NCBI RefSeq assembly: GCF_014170375.1
Contig: NZ_LZZW01000025.1
Coordinates: 62,001 to 126,000, forward strand
Length of the DNA: 64,000 nucleotides
Direction of reading: 5' to 3'
Source: Variovorax sp. UMC13
GTDB taxonomy: Bacteria > Pseudomonadota > Gammaproteobacteria > Burkholderiales > Burkholderiaceae_C
This document shows positions 1-11,979 of this stretch, piece after piece. Position 1 is the stretch's first letter, and each line of letters starts with the position of its first letter. The translations under genes were made by a program, and so were the position numbers. The notes below the pieces were generated by a model. The model had not been told where the DNA came from. It saw only the letters and a program-made list of their open reading frames with translations, and made no database searches.

Positions 1-2
1 AC

Positions 3-314
3 GACGACTTCGGCTCCAAGTCCGCGGCCGAGAAGGGCAGCCAGAACCTGAGCGGCATCAGCGACCCGGTGATCGACGAGATCCTCGAGCTCATCGTCGA
101 CAGCCCCGACCGCGCCGCGCTGGCGGCGGCCGCGCGCCTGCTGGACCGCTACCTGCTGCACCAGCACTACGTGACGCCCATGTACTACGGCAAGCAGTAC
201 TTCATGGCCCACAAGCAGTACCTGCGCCATCCCGAGGCCGCGCTGCCGCAGCGCCTGCTGGCCGGCTCGGCGCTGCTGACGATGTGGTGGATCGACCCCG
301 CGCAGAAGAAGTAG
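3..314 (+). CDS. yejA: Peptide ABC transporter substrate-binding protein, C-terminal end (YejA-like)
   Basis: This is the last ~103 residues of a periplasmic family 5 solute-binding protein; the start lies outside the window. The tail has the family-5 pattern GSQNLSGISDP followed by a helical region and an aromatic end (MWWIDPAQKK), as in YejA-type binding proteins that deliver oligopeptides or microcin C-like peptides. Two permease genes and a fused ATPase follow directly, which supports the YejABEF assignment. Open from base 3 in this frame, with no internal stop. Confidence 0.8.
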   Translation, partial: DDFGSKSAAEKGSQNLSGISDPVIDEILELIVDSPDRAALAAAARLLDRYLLHQHYVTPMYYGKQYFMAHKQYLRHPEAALPQRLLAGSALLTMWWIDPAQKK

Positions 315-336
315 ACCGAGACACCGACCCCACCGC

Positions 337-1350
337 ATGGCCGCCTACATTCTCCGACGCCTTCTCCTCATCATTCCCACCTTGCTGGGCGTGCTGATCC
401 TCAATTTCGTGGTGGTGCAGTTCGTGCCCGGCGGGCCGGCCGAGCAGCTGCTCTCGCAGCTCACCGACAAGGAAAGCCGCATCTCCGGCGGCCCCGCGGG
501 CCGCACGCTGGACCCGAAGCAGGTGGCCGAGATCAAGGCGCTCTACGGCTTCGACAAGCCCGCGCCCGAGCGCTTCTGGCAGATGCTGACCCAGTTCGCG
601 CGCTTCGACCTGGGCAAGAGCTTCTTTCAGAGCAAGGACGTCTGGGAGCTGATCAAGGAGAAGCTGCCGGTCTCGATCAGCCTGGGCCTGTGGACCTTCT
701 TCATCAGCTACCTGATCGCGGTGCCGCTGGGCGTGGCGAAGGCGGTGCGGGCCGGCTCGAGCTTCGACTTCTTCACCACGCTGATCGTGCTGATCGGCTA
801 TGCGATCCCGGGCTTCGTGCTGGGCGTGGCGCTGCTTGTGATCTTCGGCGGGCAGCTGCAGTGGTTCCCGCTGCGCGGCCTGACCTCGCCCAACTGGGAG
901 TCCCTGAGCTGGGGCGCGCGCATCACCGACTACCTCTGGCACATCACGCTGCCGGTGACGGCGATGGTGCTCGGCAGCTTCGCCGTCACAGCCATGCTGA
1001 CCAAGAACTCCTTCCTCGAGGAGATCCGCAAGCAGTACGTGCTGACCGCGCGCGCCAAGGGGCTTTCGGAGCGGGCGGTGTTGTGGAAGCACGTGTTCCG
1101 CAACGCGCTGATCCCGATCATCACGGGCTTCCCGGCGGCCTTCATCGGCGCCTTCTTCACCGGCGCGCTGCTGATCGAGACCCTGTTCTCGCTCGACGGC
1201 CTGGGCCTCCTGAGCTACGAGAGCGTGATCCGGCGCGACTACCCGGTGTTCCTGGGCACGCTCTACATCTTCACGCTCATCGGCCTGCTGACCAAGCTGA
1301 TTTCCGATCTCTGCTACGTATGGGTGGACCCGCGTGTCAAGTTTGATTGA
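337..1350 (+). CDS. yejB: Peptide ABC transporter permease YejB
   Basis: Inner-membrane permease of 337 residues, close to the size of E. coli YejB (about 364). It opens with the typical N-terminal signal-anchor AYILRRLLLIIPTLLGVL, then has a long periplasmic segment and several hydrophobic spans. Near the C-terminal third is the BPD-transporter coupling loop (RAKGLSERAVLWKHVFRNAL), which contacts the ATPase. It starts 22 nt after the binding-protein gene and overlaps or abuts yejE, so one transcript is likely. Substrate is inferred to be oligopeptides. Confidence 0.92.
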   Translation: MAAYILRRLLLIIPTLLGVLILNFVVVQFVPGGPAEQLLSQLTDKESRISGGPAGRTLDPKQVAEIKALYGFDKPAPERFWQMLTQFARFDLGKSFFQSKDVWELIKEKLPVSISLGLWTFFISYLIAVPLGVAKAVRAGSSFDFFTTLIVLIGYAIPGFVLGVALLVIFGGQLQWFPLRGLTSPNWESLSWGARITDYLWHITLPVTAMVLGSFAVTAMLTKNSFLEEIRKQYVLTARAKGLSERAVLWKHVFRNALIPIITGFPAAFIGAFFTGALLIETLFSLDGLGLLSYESVIRRDYPVFLGTLYIFTLIGLLTKLISDLCYVWVDPRVKFD

Positions 1351-2422
1351 GACCCCCATGACGCCAGCGGCGCCCGCCGCGGCGAGCGCGCCGAGCACCT
1401 CGCTGAGCCCGGGCCGGCGCGCTTGGCTGCGCTTCAAGCGCAACCGGCTGGGCTTCTGGAGCCTCACGGTGTTCAGCGTGCTGGTGGTGCTGAGCCTGTT
1501 CGCCGAGGTGCTGTCGACCGACCGGCCGCTGCTGCTGCGCTACGAGGGGCAGACCTATTTCCCGGTGCTGCGCGACTACCCCGAGACCACCTTCGGCGGC
1601 AACTTCGAGACACCGACCGACTTCCTCGACCCCTTCATCCAGGAGCGCATCACCCGCGGCGACAACTGGGCGATCCACGCCCCCAACCGCTACGGCCCGC
1701 GCACGCTCAACTACTTCGCCAAGCAGCCGAACCCGGCGCCGCCCTCGAGCGAGAACCTGTTCGGCACCGACGACCGCGGCCGCGACCTGCTGGCCCAGTT
1801 GATCTACGGCTTTCGCGTGAGCGTGCTGTTCGCGCTGGCCCTGACCGTCATCGGCGTGCTGCTGGGCGTCATCACCGGCGCGCTGCAGGGCTTCTTCGGC
1901 GGCAAGACCGACCTGGCCTTCCAGCGCTTCATCGAGATCTGGGGCGCGATGCCCGAGCTCTACCTGCTGATCATCTTCAGCGCCATCTTCAACCCCAGCG
2001 TGGCGCTGCTGCTGATCCTGTTGAGCCTGTTCGGCTGGATGGGCCTGTCGGACTACGTGCGCGCCGAATTCCTGCGCAACCGCCAGATGGACTACGTGCG
2101 CGCCGCGCGCGCGCTGGGCGTGTCGAACCTGCAGATCATGCGGCGCCACATCCTGCCCAACAGCATGACGCCGGTCGTGACCTTCCTGCCCTTCCGCATG
2201 AGCGCGGCCATCCTGGCGCTGACCTCGCTCGACTTCCTCGGCCTGGGCGTGCCGCCCGGCACGCCCTCGCTGGGCGAACTGCTGAGCCAGGGCAAGGCCA
2301 ACATCGATGCCTGGTGGATCTCGCTGTCGACCTTCATGGTGCTGGTCGTGACCCTGATGCTGCTGACCTTCATGGGCGACGCACTGCGCGACGCCCTCGA
2401 CCCCCGAAAGCTGGACCGATGA
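1334..2422 (+). CDS. yejE: Peptide ABC transporter permease YejE
   Basis: Second permease subunit, 362 residues from a GTG start; an in-frame ATG at 1358 is an equally plausible start and would remove the 17-nt overlap with yejB. It has the OppC-type N-terminal region (RRAWLRFKRNRLGFWSL), a large periplasmic insertion with the FGTDDRGRD motif, and a coupling loop (YVRAARALGVSNLQIMRRHI). It pairs with YejB to form the membrane channel. The stop codon overlaps the ATG of yejF (ATGA), which implies translational coupling. Confidence 0.92.
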   Translation: MSSLIETPMTPAAPAAASAPSTSLSPGRRAWLRFKRNRLGFWSLTVFSVLVVLSLFAEVLSTDRPLLLRYEGQTYFPVLRDYPETTFGGNFETPTDFLDPFIQERITRGDNWAIHAPNRYGPRTLNYFAKQPNPAPPSSENLFGTDDRGRDLLAQLIYGFRVSVLFALALTVIGVLLGVITGALQGFFGGKTDLAFQRFIEIWGAMPELYLLIIFSAIFNPSVALLLILLSLFGWMGLSDYVRAEFLRNRQMDYVRAARALGVSNLQIMRRHILPNSMTPVVTFLPFRMSAAILALTSLDFLGLGVPPGTPSLGELLSQGKANIDAWWISLSTFMVLVVTLMLLTFMGDALRDALDPRKLDR

Positions 2423-4026
2423 GCGCATTGCTGGATGTTCAGGGCCTCCACGTGGCCTTCGGCGGCAAGCCGGTGGTGCACGGCATCGATTTCTCGATCG
2501 CGCCCGGCGAGAAGCTCGCGCTGGTGGGCGAGTCCGGCTCGGGCAAGACCGTCACCGCGCTGAGCCTGCTGCGCCTGGCGCAGAACGCCGACCTCACCGG
2601 CACCGCGCGCTTCGCGGGCACGGGGCAGGGCGCCACACGCGACCTGCTCTCGATGCCCGAGCAGGCGCTGCGCGGCGTGCGCGGCAAGGAGATCGCGATG
2701 ATCTTCCAGGAGCCCATGACCGCGCTCAACGCGCTCTACACCGTGGGCGACCAGGTGGCCGAGGTGCTGGAGCTGCACGAGGGGCTGTCCAAACGCGCGG
2801 CACAGGAGGCGGCCGTGCAGCTGCTCGCCGACACCGGCATCGCCGAGCCGGCCCGGCGCGCGCGCGCCTTCCCGCACCAGCTCTCGGGCGGTCAGCGCCA
2901 ACGCGCCATGATCGCCATGGCGCTGGCCTGCAAGCCGCGGCTGCTGCTGGCCGACGAGCCGACCACGGCGCTGGACGTCACGGTGCGCGCGCAGATCCTC
3001 GAGCTGCTGAGCGAACTGCAGCGCAAGCACGGCATGGCGGTGCTGCTGATCACCCACGACCTGAACCTGGTGCGGCGCTTCGCCGACCGGGTGGCCGTGA
3101 TGGAGCGCGGCCGCATCGTGGAACAGGGTGCCGTGGCCGAGGTCTTCGGCGCGCCACAGCACACCTACACCCGCCGGCTGATCGACAGCCGGCCGGTGCG
3201 CGACGTGGCGCCGGCGCAGGCGGATGCCGCCCCCGTGCTGGCGGCCCAGGCGCTGCGCGTGGGCTATCCCGTGTCGCTGCCGGGCGTGCGCGGCTGGTTC
3301 CGCAAGGGCGAGTTCGTGGCGGTGCAGGGCGCCGACTTCGCCATCGCGCCGGGGCAGACGCTGGGCGTGGTGGGCGAGTCGGGCTCGGGCAAATCGACAC
3401 TCGCATTGGCCGCGCTGGGCCTGCTGCCGCACGGCGGCACCGTGGCGGTGGGCGGGCAGCGCTGGGGCCGGGGCGGCGCCGAAGACCGGGCGCTGCGGCG
3501 CACCATGCAGGTGGTGTTCCAAGACCCGTTCTCCTCGCTGTCGCCGCGCATGACGGTCGAGCAGATCGTCGGCGAAGGGCTCACGGTCCACGCGCCCGAG
3601 CTCGATGCGGCGCAACGCCGCTTGCGGGTGCTGGCGGCGCTGGAGGACGTGGGCCTGACCGAGGTGCAGTTCCCCGCGCTGCTCGACCGCTACCCGCACG
3701 AGTTCTCCGGCGGGCAGCGCCAGCGGCTGGCGGTGGCGCGCGCGCTGGTGGTCGATCCGCAGTTACTGGTGCTCGACGAGCCGACCAGCGCGCTCGACGT
3801 GACGATCCAGAAGCAGGTGCTGGGCCTGCTGCAGCGGCTGCAGCGCGAGCGCGGCCTGGGCTACCTCCTGATCACCCACGACGTCGAGGTGATCCGCGCC
3901 ATGGCGCACCAGGTGATCGTGATGAAGGACGGCGCCATCCTCGAACACGGCCCGGTCGACCGGGTGCTCGACCAGCCCGAACACCCCTACACGCGCAAGC
4001 TGGTCGCGGCCGCCCTGGCCGATTGA
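2419..4026 (+). CDS. yejF: Fused peptide ABC transporter ATPase YejF
   Basis: A 535-residue protein with two tandem ABC ATPase domains, the usual YejF layout. Walker A motifs GESGSGKT (about residue 38) and GESGSGKS (about residue 320) are each followed by an LSGGQRQR- or FSGGQRQR-type signature and a Walker B (LLADEPT, LVLDEPT). It energises uptake through YejBE. The start is the ATG of an ATGA overlap with yejE; the frame stays open far upstream, but that part is only antisense shadow of yejE. Confidence 0.94.
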   Translation: MSALLDVQGLHVAFGGKPVVHGIDFSIAPGEKLALVGESGSGKTVTALSLLRLAQNADLTGTARFAGTGQGATRDLLSMPEQALRGVRGKEIAMIFQEPMTALNALYTVGDQVAEVLELHEGLSKRAAQEAAVQLLADTGIAEPARRARAFPHQLSGGQRQRAMIAMALACKPRLLLADEPTTALDVTVRAQILELLSELQRKHGMAVLLITHDLNLVRRFADRVAVMERGRIVEQGAVAEVFGAPQHTYTRRLIDSRPVRDVAPAQADAAPVLAAQALRVGYPVSLPGVRGWFRKGEFVAVQGADFAIAPGQTLGVVGESGSGKSTLALAALGLLPHGGTVAVGGQRWGRGGAEDRALRRTMQVVFQDPFSSLSPRMTVEQIVGEGLTVHAPELDAAQRRLRVLAALEDVGLTEVQFPALLDRYPHEFSGGQRQRLAVARALVVDPQLLVLDEPTSALDVTIQKQVLGLLQRLQRERGLGYLLITHDVEVIRAMAHQVIVMKDGAILEHGPVDRVLDQPEHPYTRKLVAAALAD

Positions 4027-4046
4027 AGACATTTTTCAGCCCACCC

Positions 4047-5243
4047 ATGTCGAATATCGGATACGACCGCCGCGGCGCCTGGCGCGCCGCCCTTGCGTGC
4101 ATGGTCACGCTGGCGGTGGCCATGGGCCTGGGGCGTTTCGCCTTCACGCCCATGCTTCCGATCATGCTGCACGAGGGCAAGCTGGACCTGCAGAGCGGCG
4201 GCGTGCTGGCCTCGCTCAACTACCTGGGCTATTTCCTGGGGGCGGTGTCCTGCGCCGCGATCCGGCTGCGGCCCGCCTTCATGGTGCGCAGCGGCCTGGT
4301 CGCGACCGCGGTGCTGCTGCTGGGCATGGGCCTGCTCAACGGCTTCACGCTGTGGGGCGCGCTGCGCGGCGCGGCGGGCGTGGTGAGCGCCTGGACCTTC
4401 GTCTTCGCTTCCGGCTGGGGCCTGCGCCGGCTGGCCGAGACCGGCGCCCCGGCGCTGGGCGGCGTGATCTACAGCGGCCCGGGCCTGGGTATCGCCGCCA
4501 CCGGCCTGCTGGGCGGCCTGACCGGCCGCTGGGGCTCCGACTGGGCCTGGATCGGCTACGGGCTGGTGGCGATCGTGCTGATCGCCGTGATCTGGCGGAT
4601 CTTCGACGACGGCGCACCGGTCGCGACCACCGCACCGGCGGCGCCACCCCCGGCGGTGGCGCCGGCCGAGCACCAGAGCGATGCGCGCTGGCTGGTGGCG
4701 CTGTACGGCCTGGCCGGCTTCGGCTACATCATCACCGCCACCTTCCTGCCGGTGATCGCGCGCCAGGCGCTGCCGGGCTCGCCCTGGCCGGATTTCTTCT
4801 GGCCGCTGTTCGGCCTGGCGATCGTCCCCGGCGCGCTGATCGGTGCGCGCGCGCCGCCCGAATGGGACAACCGCTTGCTATTGGCCGTCGCCTATGCGCT
4901 GCAGGCGATGGGCGTGGTGCTGTCGGTGGCCTGGCCGACCATCGCCGGCTTTGCATTGGGCAGCCTGCTGCTGGGCATGCCCTTTACCGCCATCACGCTG
5001 TTCGCGGTGCGCGACGCGCGCCGTTTGCGCGGGAATTCGGCGGCTGGATTGATCGGTTACGCCACCGCGTCCTATGGGGTCGGCCAGATTCTCGGGCCGC
5101 TGTTTGCCGCGCCGCTGGCGCAACGCACCGGCTCCTTCGCCGTGCCCCTGCTGGTCGCAGCCGCGGTGCTGGCGGTCGGTTCGGTGCTTTTTGCCTTCGT
5201 CTGGTGGCAGGCCCGGGCAAGGGCGCAGGCTTTGGCGGGTTAA
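4047..5243 (+). CDS. YbfB/YjiJ family MFS transporter
   Basis: About 398 residues, strongly hydrophobic, with roughly 12 membrane segments. The N-terminal region VTLAVAMGLGRFAFTPMLP is characteristic of the YbfB/YjiJ branch of the major facilitator superfamily (sugar or drug exporter-like). ATG 4047 is preferred over an in-frame TTG at 4023 that lies inside the yejF stop region. It follows yejF after 20 nt and may be read through from it. Substrate is unknown. Confidence 0.85.
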   Translation: MSNIGYDRRGAWRAALACMVTLAVAMGLGRFAFTPMLPIMLHEGKLDLQSGGVLASLNYLGYFLGAVSCAAIRLRPAFMVRSGLVATAVLLLGMGLLNGFTLWGALRGAAGVVSAWTFVFASGWGLRRLAETGAPALGGVIYSGPGLGIAATGLLGGLTGRWGSDWAWIGYGLVAIVLIAVIWRIFDDGAPVATTAPAAPPPAVAPAEHQSDARWLVALYGLAGFGYIITATFLPVIARQALPGSPWPDFFWPLFGLAIVPGALIGARAPPEWDNRLLLAVAYALQAMGVVLSVAWPTIAGFALGSLLLGMPFTAITLFAVRDARRLRGNSAAGLIGYATASYGVGQILGPLFAAPLAQRTGSFAVPLLVAAAVLAVGSVLFAFVWWQARARAQALAG

Positions 5244-5248
5244 AGCCC

Positions 5249-5278
5249 CACACTTTTGAGCACTTTTGAGCATATAAT
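5249..5278 (+). promoter_or_regulatory. Promoter of the rimP-nusA-infB operon
   Basis: A perfect TATAAT hexamer lies at 5273-5278 in the AT-rich gap after the MFS gene, preceded by a duplicated CACTTTTGAG (5251-5260 and 5261-5270). No consensus -35 sits at 17 nt. Transcription would start near 5285, about 10 nt before a terminator-like hairpin. Confidence 0.6.
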
Positions 5279-5293
5279 CCAAGGCTCACGACC

Positions 5294-5323
5294 AAACGGG
5301 CGGGTACCAACCGCCCGTTTTTT
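5294..5323 (+). terminator. Terminator-like hairpin in the rimP leader
   Basis: Perfect 10-bp stem AAACGGGCGG / CCGCCCGTTT around a 7-nt loop, with the T-run continuing after the stem (six Ts in all from 5318). It lies downstream of the TATAAT box and 100 nt before rimP, so it should end a short leader RNA or act as an attenuator rather than terminate the MFS gene. Confidence 0.7.
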
Positions 5324-5422
5324 ATTGGGCGAAGCATTTCTTTCGACGATTGGCGGGTGTACGGCGCAAGAAGCGGCCAGCATCGCAATTCAGAGAGCAA
5401 CACCAAAGGCGCATTCAGACAC

Positions 5423-6070
5423 GTGGCATTGCAGCAAACAGTGGAACAAACCGTAGCCGGACTCGGCTACGACCTGGTCGAGATCGAGCGGTCGGCCGGT
5501 GGCCTGCTGCGCGTCACGATTGATTTGCCCTGGACCGCCCCCACCTCGGAAGAGGTCGCAGCCGGCGTTCCCGAGCCCTATGTGACGGTGGAAGACTGCG
5601 AGAAGGTGACGCGCCAACTGCAGTTTGCGCTCGAGGTGGACGGTGCGGAATACAAGCGGCTCGAGGTGTCCTCGCCGGGTATTGACCGCCCCTTGCGCAA
5701 CGAACAGGATTTCGAACGTTTCGTCGGCGACGTGATCGACCTGACGCTGAAGGCGCCCATGGGCGCGGCGGCGGGCGGCCAGGTGTCGGCCAGCCGCAAG
5801 AAGTTTCGCGGCACGCTGGAGCGTGCCGATGGTGGTGGCTGGCAGATCGTCTGGAGCGATGCCCCCGAACCCAAACCTGGACAAAGAGTGAGCAAGAAGC
5901 GCGCGCCTGCACCGTTGCATGCGCTGGGCTTCACGCTGGACGAATTGCGCGAAGCGCGGCTTGCGCCGATCGTGGATTTCAAGGGGCGCAGGCCCAGAAC
6001 CCTAGAGGGTTCGCTGGACAAGGCCCCCGAGGGCCTTTCGGACATTGGCGGCACGGAAGTGTCGGACTGA
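5423..6070 (+). CDS. rimP: Ribosome maturation factor RimP
   Basis: About 215 residues, needed for 30S subunit maturation. The N-terminal domain contains GYDLVEIERS and the conserved stretch VSSPGIDRPL, followed by a C-terminal Sm-like domain. The start was set at GTG 5423 (ALQQTVEQTV) because RimP homologues begin there; the frame is open to 5357, but the extra residues do not look like RimP. It is longer than many RimPs because of a C-terminal extension rich in lysine and proline. First gene of the rimP-nusA-infB operon. Confidence 0.92.
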   Translation: MALQQTVEQTVAGLGYDLVEIERSAGGLLRVTIDLPWTAPTSEEVAAGVPEPYVTVEDCEKVTRQLQFALEVDGAEYKRLEVSSPGIDRPLRNEQDFERFVGDVIDLTLKAPMGAAAGGQVSASRKKFRGTLERADGGGWQIVWSDAPEPKPGQRVSKKRAPAPLHALGFTLDELREARLAPIVDFKGRRPRTLEGSLDKAPEGLSDIGGTEVSD

Positions 6071-6088
6071 CAAGAGGAGCGTAGTGGC

Positions 6089-7573
6089 ATGAATCGCGAA
6101 ATGTTGATGTTGGTGGATGCGATATCGCGGGAGAAGAACGTCGAGCGCGACGTCGTCTTCGGCGCGGTCGAGTCCGCACTGGCGCAGGCTACCAAGAAGC
6201 TCCATCAGGGCGACGTGGACATCCGCGTCGCGGTCGACCGCGACAGCGGCGACTACGAAACCTTCCGCCGCTGGCACGTGGTCCCGGATGAAGCCGGCCT
6301 GCAACTGCCGGACCAGGAAATCCTGCTGTTCGAGGCCAAGGAAGAGATGCCCGACATCGAGGTGGACGAGTACATCGAGGAAGCGGTGGACTCGGTGCCG
6401 ATCGGCCGCATCGGCGCCATGGCCGCCAAGCAGGTGATCCTGCAGAAGATCCGTGACGCCGAGCGCGAGATGCTGCTCAACGACTTCATGTCGCGCGGCG
6501 ACAAGATCTTCGTGGGCACCGTCAAGCGCCTGGACAAGGGCGACATCATCGTGGAAGCCGGGCGTGTCGAAGGCCGCCTGCGCCGCAGCGAGATGATCGC
6601 CAAGGAGAACCTGCGCAACGGCGACCGCGTGCGGGCCATGATCATGGAGGTCGACCTGACGCTGCGCGGCGCGCCGATCATCCTGTCGCGTTCGGCCCCC
6701 GAATTCATGATCGAGCTGTTCCGCCAGGAAGTGCCCGAGATCGAACAGGGCCTGCTGGAGATCAAGAGCTGCGCCCGTGACCCGGGTTCGCGCGCCAAGA
6801 TCGCGGTGCTCTCGCACGACAAGCGTGTCGACCCGATCGGCACCTGCGTCGGCGTGCGCGGCACCCGTGTCAATGCCGTGACCAACGAGCTGGCCGGCGA
6901 GCGCGTCGACATCGTGCTGTGGAGCGAGGATCCGGCCCAGTTCGTGATCGGCGCCCTGGCACCCGCCAACGTGTCCTCGATCGTGGTCGACGAAGAGAAG
7001 CACGCCATGGACGTGGTGGTCGACGAGGAGAATCTCGCGATCGCCATCGGCCGCGGCGGGCAGAACGTGCGGCTGGCTTCCGACCTCACCGGTTGGAAGA
7101 TCAACATCATGGATGCCAGCGAGTCGGCTCAGAAGCAGGCGCTCGAGACCGACTCGAGCCGCAAGCTCTTCATGGAAAAGCTCGATGTGGACGAGGAAAT
7201 CGCCGACATCCTGATCAACGAAGGTTTCACCAGCCTGGAAGAAGTGGCCTACGTGCCCATCTCCGAGCTGCTGGAGATCGAGAGCTTCGACGAAGACACG
7301 ATCAACGAGCTGCGCACGCGTGCCAAGGATGCGTTGCTCACGATGGAAATCGCCAAGGAAGAAAGCGCCGAAGGCATCTCGCAGAATCTGCGTGATCTCG
7401 AAGGCCTCGACGCCGAACTCATTCCGAAATTGGCCGAGGCGGGTGTCCACACCCGTGACGACCTGGCCGACCTCGCGGTCGACGAACTCACCGAGATCAC
7501 CGGTCACAGCGCCGATGACGCCAAAGCCCTCATCTTGAAAGCCCGTGAACATTGGTTCTCGGGCCAAGAGTGA
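6089..7573 (+). CDS. nusA: Transcription termination/antitermination factor NusA
   Basis: 494 residues, matching the length of E. coli NusA. Order: N-terminal RNA polymerase-binding domain (1-125), S1 domain (about 135-200), two KH domains (about 200-345, including GVRGTRVNAV and the GRGGQNVRLA loop) and two acidic repeats at the C-terminus (about 365-425 and 440-490). It acts on paused RNA polymerase to promote termination or, with other Nus factors, antitermination. It lies 18 nt after rimP with a GAGGAG ribosome-binding site. A terminator-like hairpin upstream of the operon may be its own control target. Confidence 0.97.
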   Translation: MNREMLMLVDAISREKNVERDVVFGAVESALAQATKKLHQGDVDIRVAVDRDSGDYETFRRWHVVPDEAGLQLPDQEILLFEAKEEMPDIEVDEYIEEAVDSVPIGRIGAMAAKQVILQKIRDAEREMLLNDFMSRGDKIFVGTVKRLDKGDIIVEAGRVEGRLRRSEMIAKENLRNGDRVRAMIMEVDLTLRGAPIILSRSAPEFMIELFRQEVPEIEQGLLEIKSCARDPGSRAKIAVLSHDKRVDPIGTCVGVRGTRVNAVTNELAGERVDIVLWSEDPAQFVIGALAPANVSSIVVDEEKHAMDVVVDEENLAIAIGRGGQNVRLASDLTGWKINIMDASESAQKQALETDSSRKLFMEKLDVDEEIADILINEGFTSLEEVAYVPISELLEIESFDEDTINELRTRAKDALLTMEIAKEESAEGISQNLRDLEGLDAELIPKLAEAGVHTRDDLADLAVDELTEITGHSADDAKALILKAREHWFSGQE

Positions 7574-7597
7574 CGGTCATGGGAGCACGAAGCACAT

Positions 7598-10507
<2,910 letters not shown>

Positions 10508-10524
10508 TACGGACATCCGGATCC

Positions 10525-10620
10525 CGAGGACGCAAAGATCACGCGAAGGACGCGAAAGAGAACCTTGAAAGTTTTCTTTCCGCATCCTTTGCGCCTTTTG
10601 CCAAACCTTCGCGTCCGGTG
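10525..10620. repeat. Imperfect palindromic intergenic element between infB and rbfA
   Basis: The 141-nt gap between infB and rbfA holds a purine-rich left arm with repeated GGACGC / GCGAAGGACGCGAA and a pyrimidine-rich right arm ending CCTTCGCGTCC, roughly its reverse complement. RNA from either strand would fold into a long imperfect hairpin. It has no coding potential and resembles dispersed intergenic palindromes of proteobacterial genomes; copy number cannot be judged here. Confidence 0.55.
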
Positions 10621-10648
10621 CGTCAGTGATCGATCCCGCATTTCATCC

Positions 10649-11020
10649 ATGCCTAAAAGAAAAGCAGCCGCCCCCAACCGCGCCTTCAAGGTCGCCGATC
10701 AGATCCAGCGGGATCTGACGGAACTGATCGCGCGCGAGTTGAAGGACCCGCGCGTGGGCATGGTCACGATCCAGGCGGTCGAGGTCACGCCCGACTACGC
10801 GCACGCCAAGATCTATTTCAGCCTGCTGGTCGGCGACCCCGTCGTCACCACCGAGGCGCTGAACCAGGGCGCGGGCTTCCTGCGCAACGGCCTGTTCAAG
10901 CGCCTGCAGATCCACACCGTGCCGACGCTGCACTTCCTGTTCGACCGCACCACCGAGCGTGCGGCCGACATGAACGCGCTGATCGCCCAGGCCGTCGCAT
11001 CCCGCTCGAAAGAAGAGTAG
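10649..11020 (+). CDS. rbfA: 30S ribosome-binding factor RbfA
   Basis: 123 residues, a single KH-like domain that binds the 16S 5' region during late 30S assembly. The start MPKRKAAAPNR at 10649 fits the family; the open frame reaches back to 10565 through the palindromic element, which is unlikely to be translated. Conserved features include the ELKDPRVG motif and the C-terminal HFLFDRTTERA. truB follows after 2 nt, the usual rbfA-truB pairing. Confidence 0.95.
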   Translation: MPKRKAAAPNRAFKVADQIQRDLTELIARELKDPRVGMVTIQAVEVTPDYAHAKIYFSLLVGDPVVTTEALNQGAGFLRNGLFKRLQIHTVPTLHFLFDRTTERAADMNALIAQAVASRSKEE

Positions 11021-11022
11021 GC

Positions 11023-11979
11023 ATGAACGCGCCACGCACCAGGGTGCAACGGCGCCCTGTGCATGGGGTGTTGTTGCTCGACAAGCCGCTGGGTCTCTCC
11101 AGCAACCAGGCCTTGCAGAAGGCCAAGTGGTTGCTGCGCGCCGAAAAAGCGGGCCACACCGGCACGCTGGATCCGCTCGCGACCGGCGTGCTGCCGCTGT
11201 GCTTCGGCGCGGCCACCAAGTTCAGCCAGCTGCACCTGGACGCCGACAAGACCTATGTCGCGACGGCGCGCCTGGGCGTGAAGACCTCGACCGGCGATGC
11301 CGAGGGCGAGGTGATCGCCGAGCGTGCGGTGCAGGTCACGGCCGAGGACCTGGCGCGCGTGGCGGCGCAGTTCACCGGCCCGATCCGCCAGGTGCCGCCG
11401 ATGCACAGCGCGCTCAAGAAGGACGGCAAGGCGCTCTACGAGTACGCCCGCGAGGGCATCGAGGTCGAGCGCGCGCCGCGCGACGTCGTGATCCACGAAC
11501 TCTCGCTGACCGCCATCGAACCGGATCTGGTGCGCATCGTCGCCCGGGTCAGCAAGGGCACCTACATCCGCACGCTGGGCGAGGACATCGGCGAGGCCCT
11601 GGGCTGCGGCGCGCACCTGCGCTCGCTGCGGCGCACCGCGACCGGCGATTTCGCCGAGGCGCAGTGCGTCACGCTCGAGGCGCTCGAAGCCCTGGGCGAG
11701 GCAGAGCGCCTGGCCCGGCTGCTGCCCGCGGAATCGCTGGTGGCCGGCCACGAACGCGTCACGCTCGGCACCGAAGATGCGGCACGTTTCCTGTCGGGCC
11801 TGCGCCGGCGTGGCGACTGGGCCGATGCCGGGGAGGTGGCCGTGTTCGGCCGCGACCCGCCCGCCTTCCTGGGCTCGGCCCATGTGAAGGCCCATGAATT
11901 GATCCCGGGGCGCTTGCTGAACCCCATCGAAATCCAGCAAATCCTTTTGAACGCATCCATCTGCGAAACGACACCATGA
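11023..11979 (+). CDS. truB: tRNA pseudouridine(55) synthase TruB
   Basis: 318 residues. It makes pseudouridine 55 in the T-loop of tRNAs. The catalytic aspartate is D50 in HTGTLDPLATGVLP. Other family motifs are LLLDKPLGLSSN at the N-terminus and the RVSKGTYIRTLGEDIG region. It starts 2 nt after rbfA, and its stop overlaps the ATG of typA (ATGA), so the three genes appear to be one translation-coupled unit. Confidence 0.96.
   Translation: MNAPRTRVQRRPVHGVLLLDKPLGLSSNQALQKAKWLLRAEKAGHTGTLDPLATGVLPLCFGAATKFSQLHLDADKTYVATARLGVKTSTGDAEGEVIAERAVQVTAEDLARVAAQFTGPIRQVPPMHSALKKDGKALYEYAREGIEVERAPRDVVIHELSLTAIEPDLVRIVARVSKGTYIRTLGEDIGEALGCGAHLRSLRRTATGDFAEAQCVTLEALEALGEAERLARLLPAESLVAGHERVTLGTEDAARFLSGLRRRGDWADAGEVAVFGRDPPAFLGSAHVKAHELIPGRLLNPIEIQQILLNASICETTP

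Noticed and set aside
202..1467. Long minus-strand open frame opposite yejB
   Set aside because: High-GC shadow of yejB: low-complexity Arg/Gln/Glu/His sequence without motifs. The same applies to long minus frames opposite infB (7577-10585), typA (11562-13766), guaA (22298-24067) and others.
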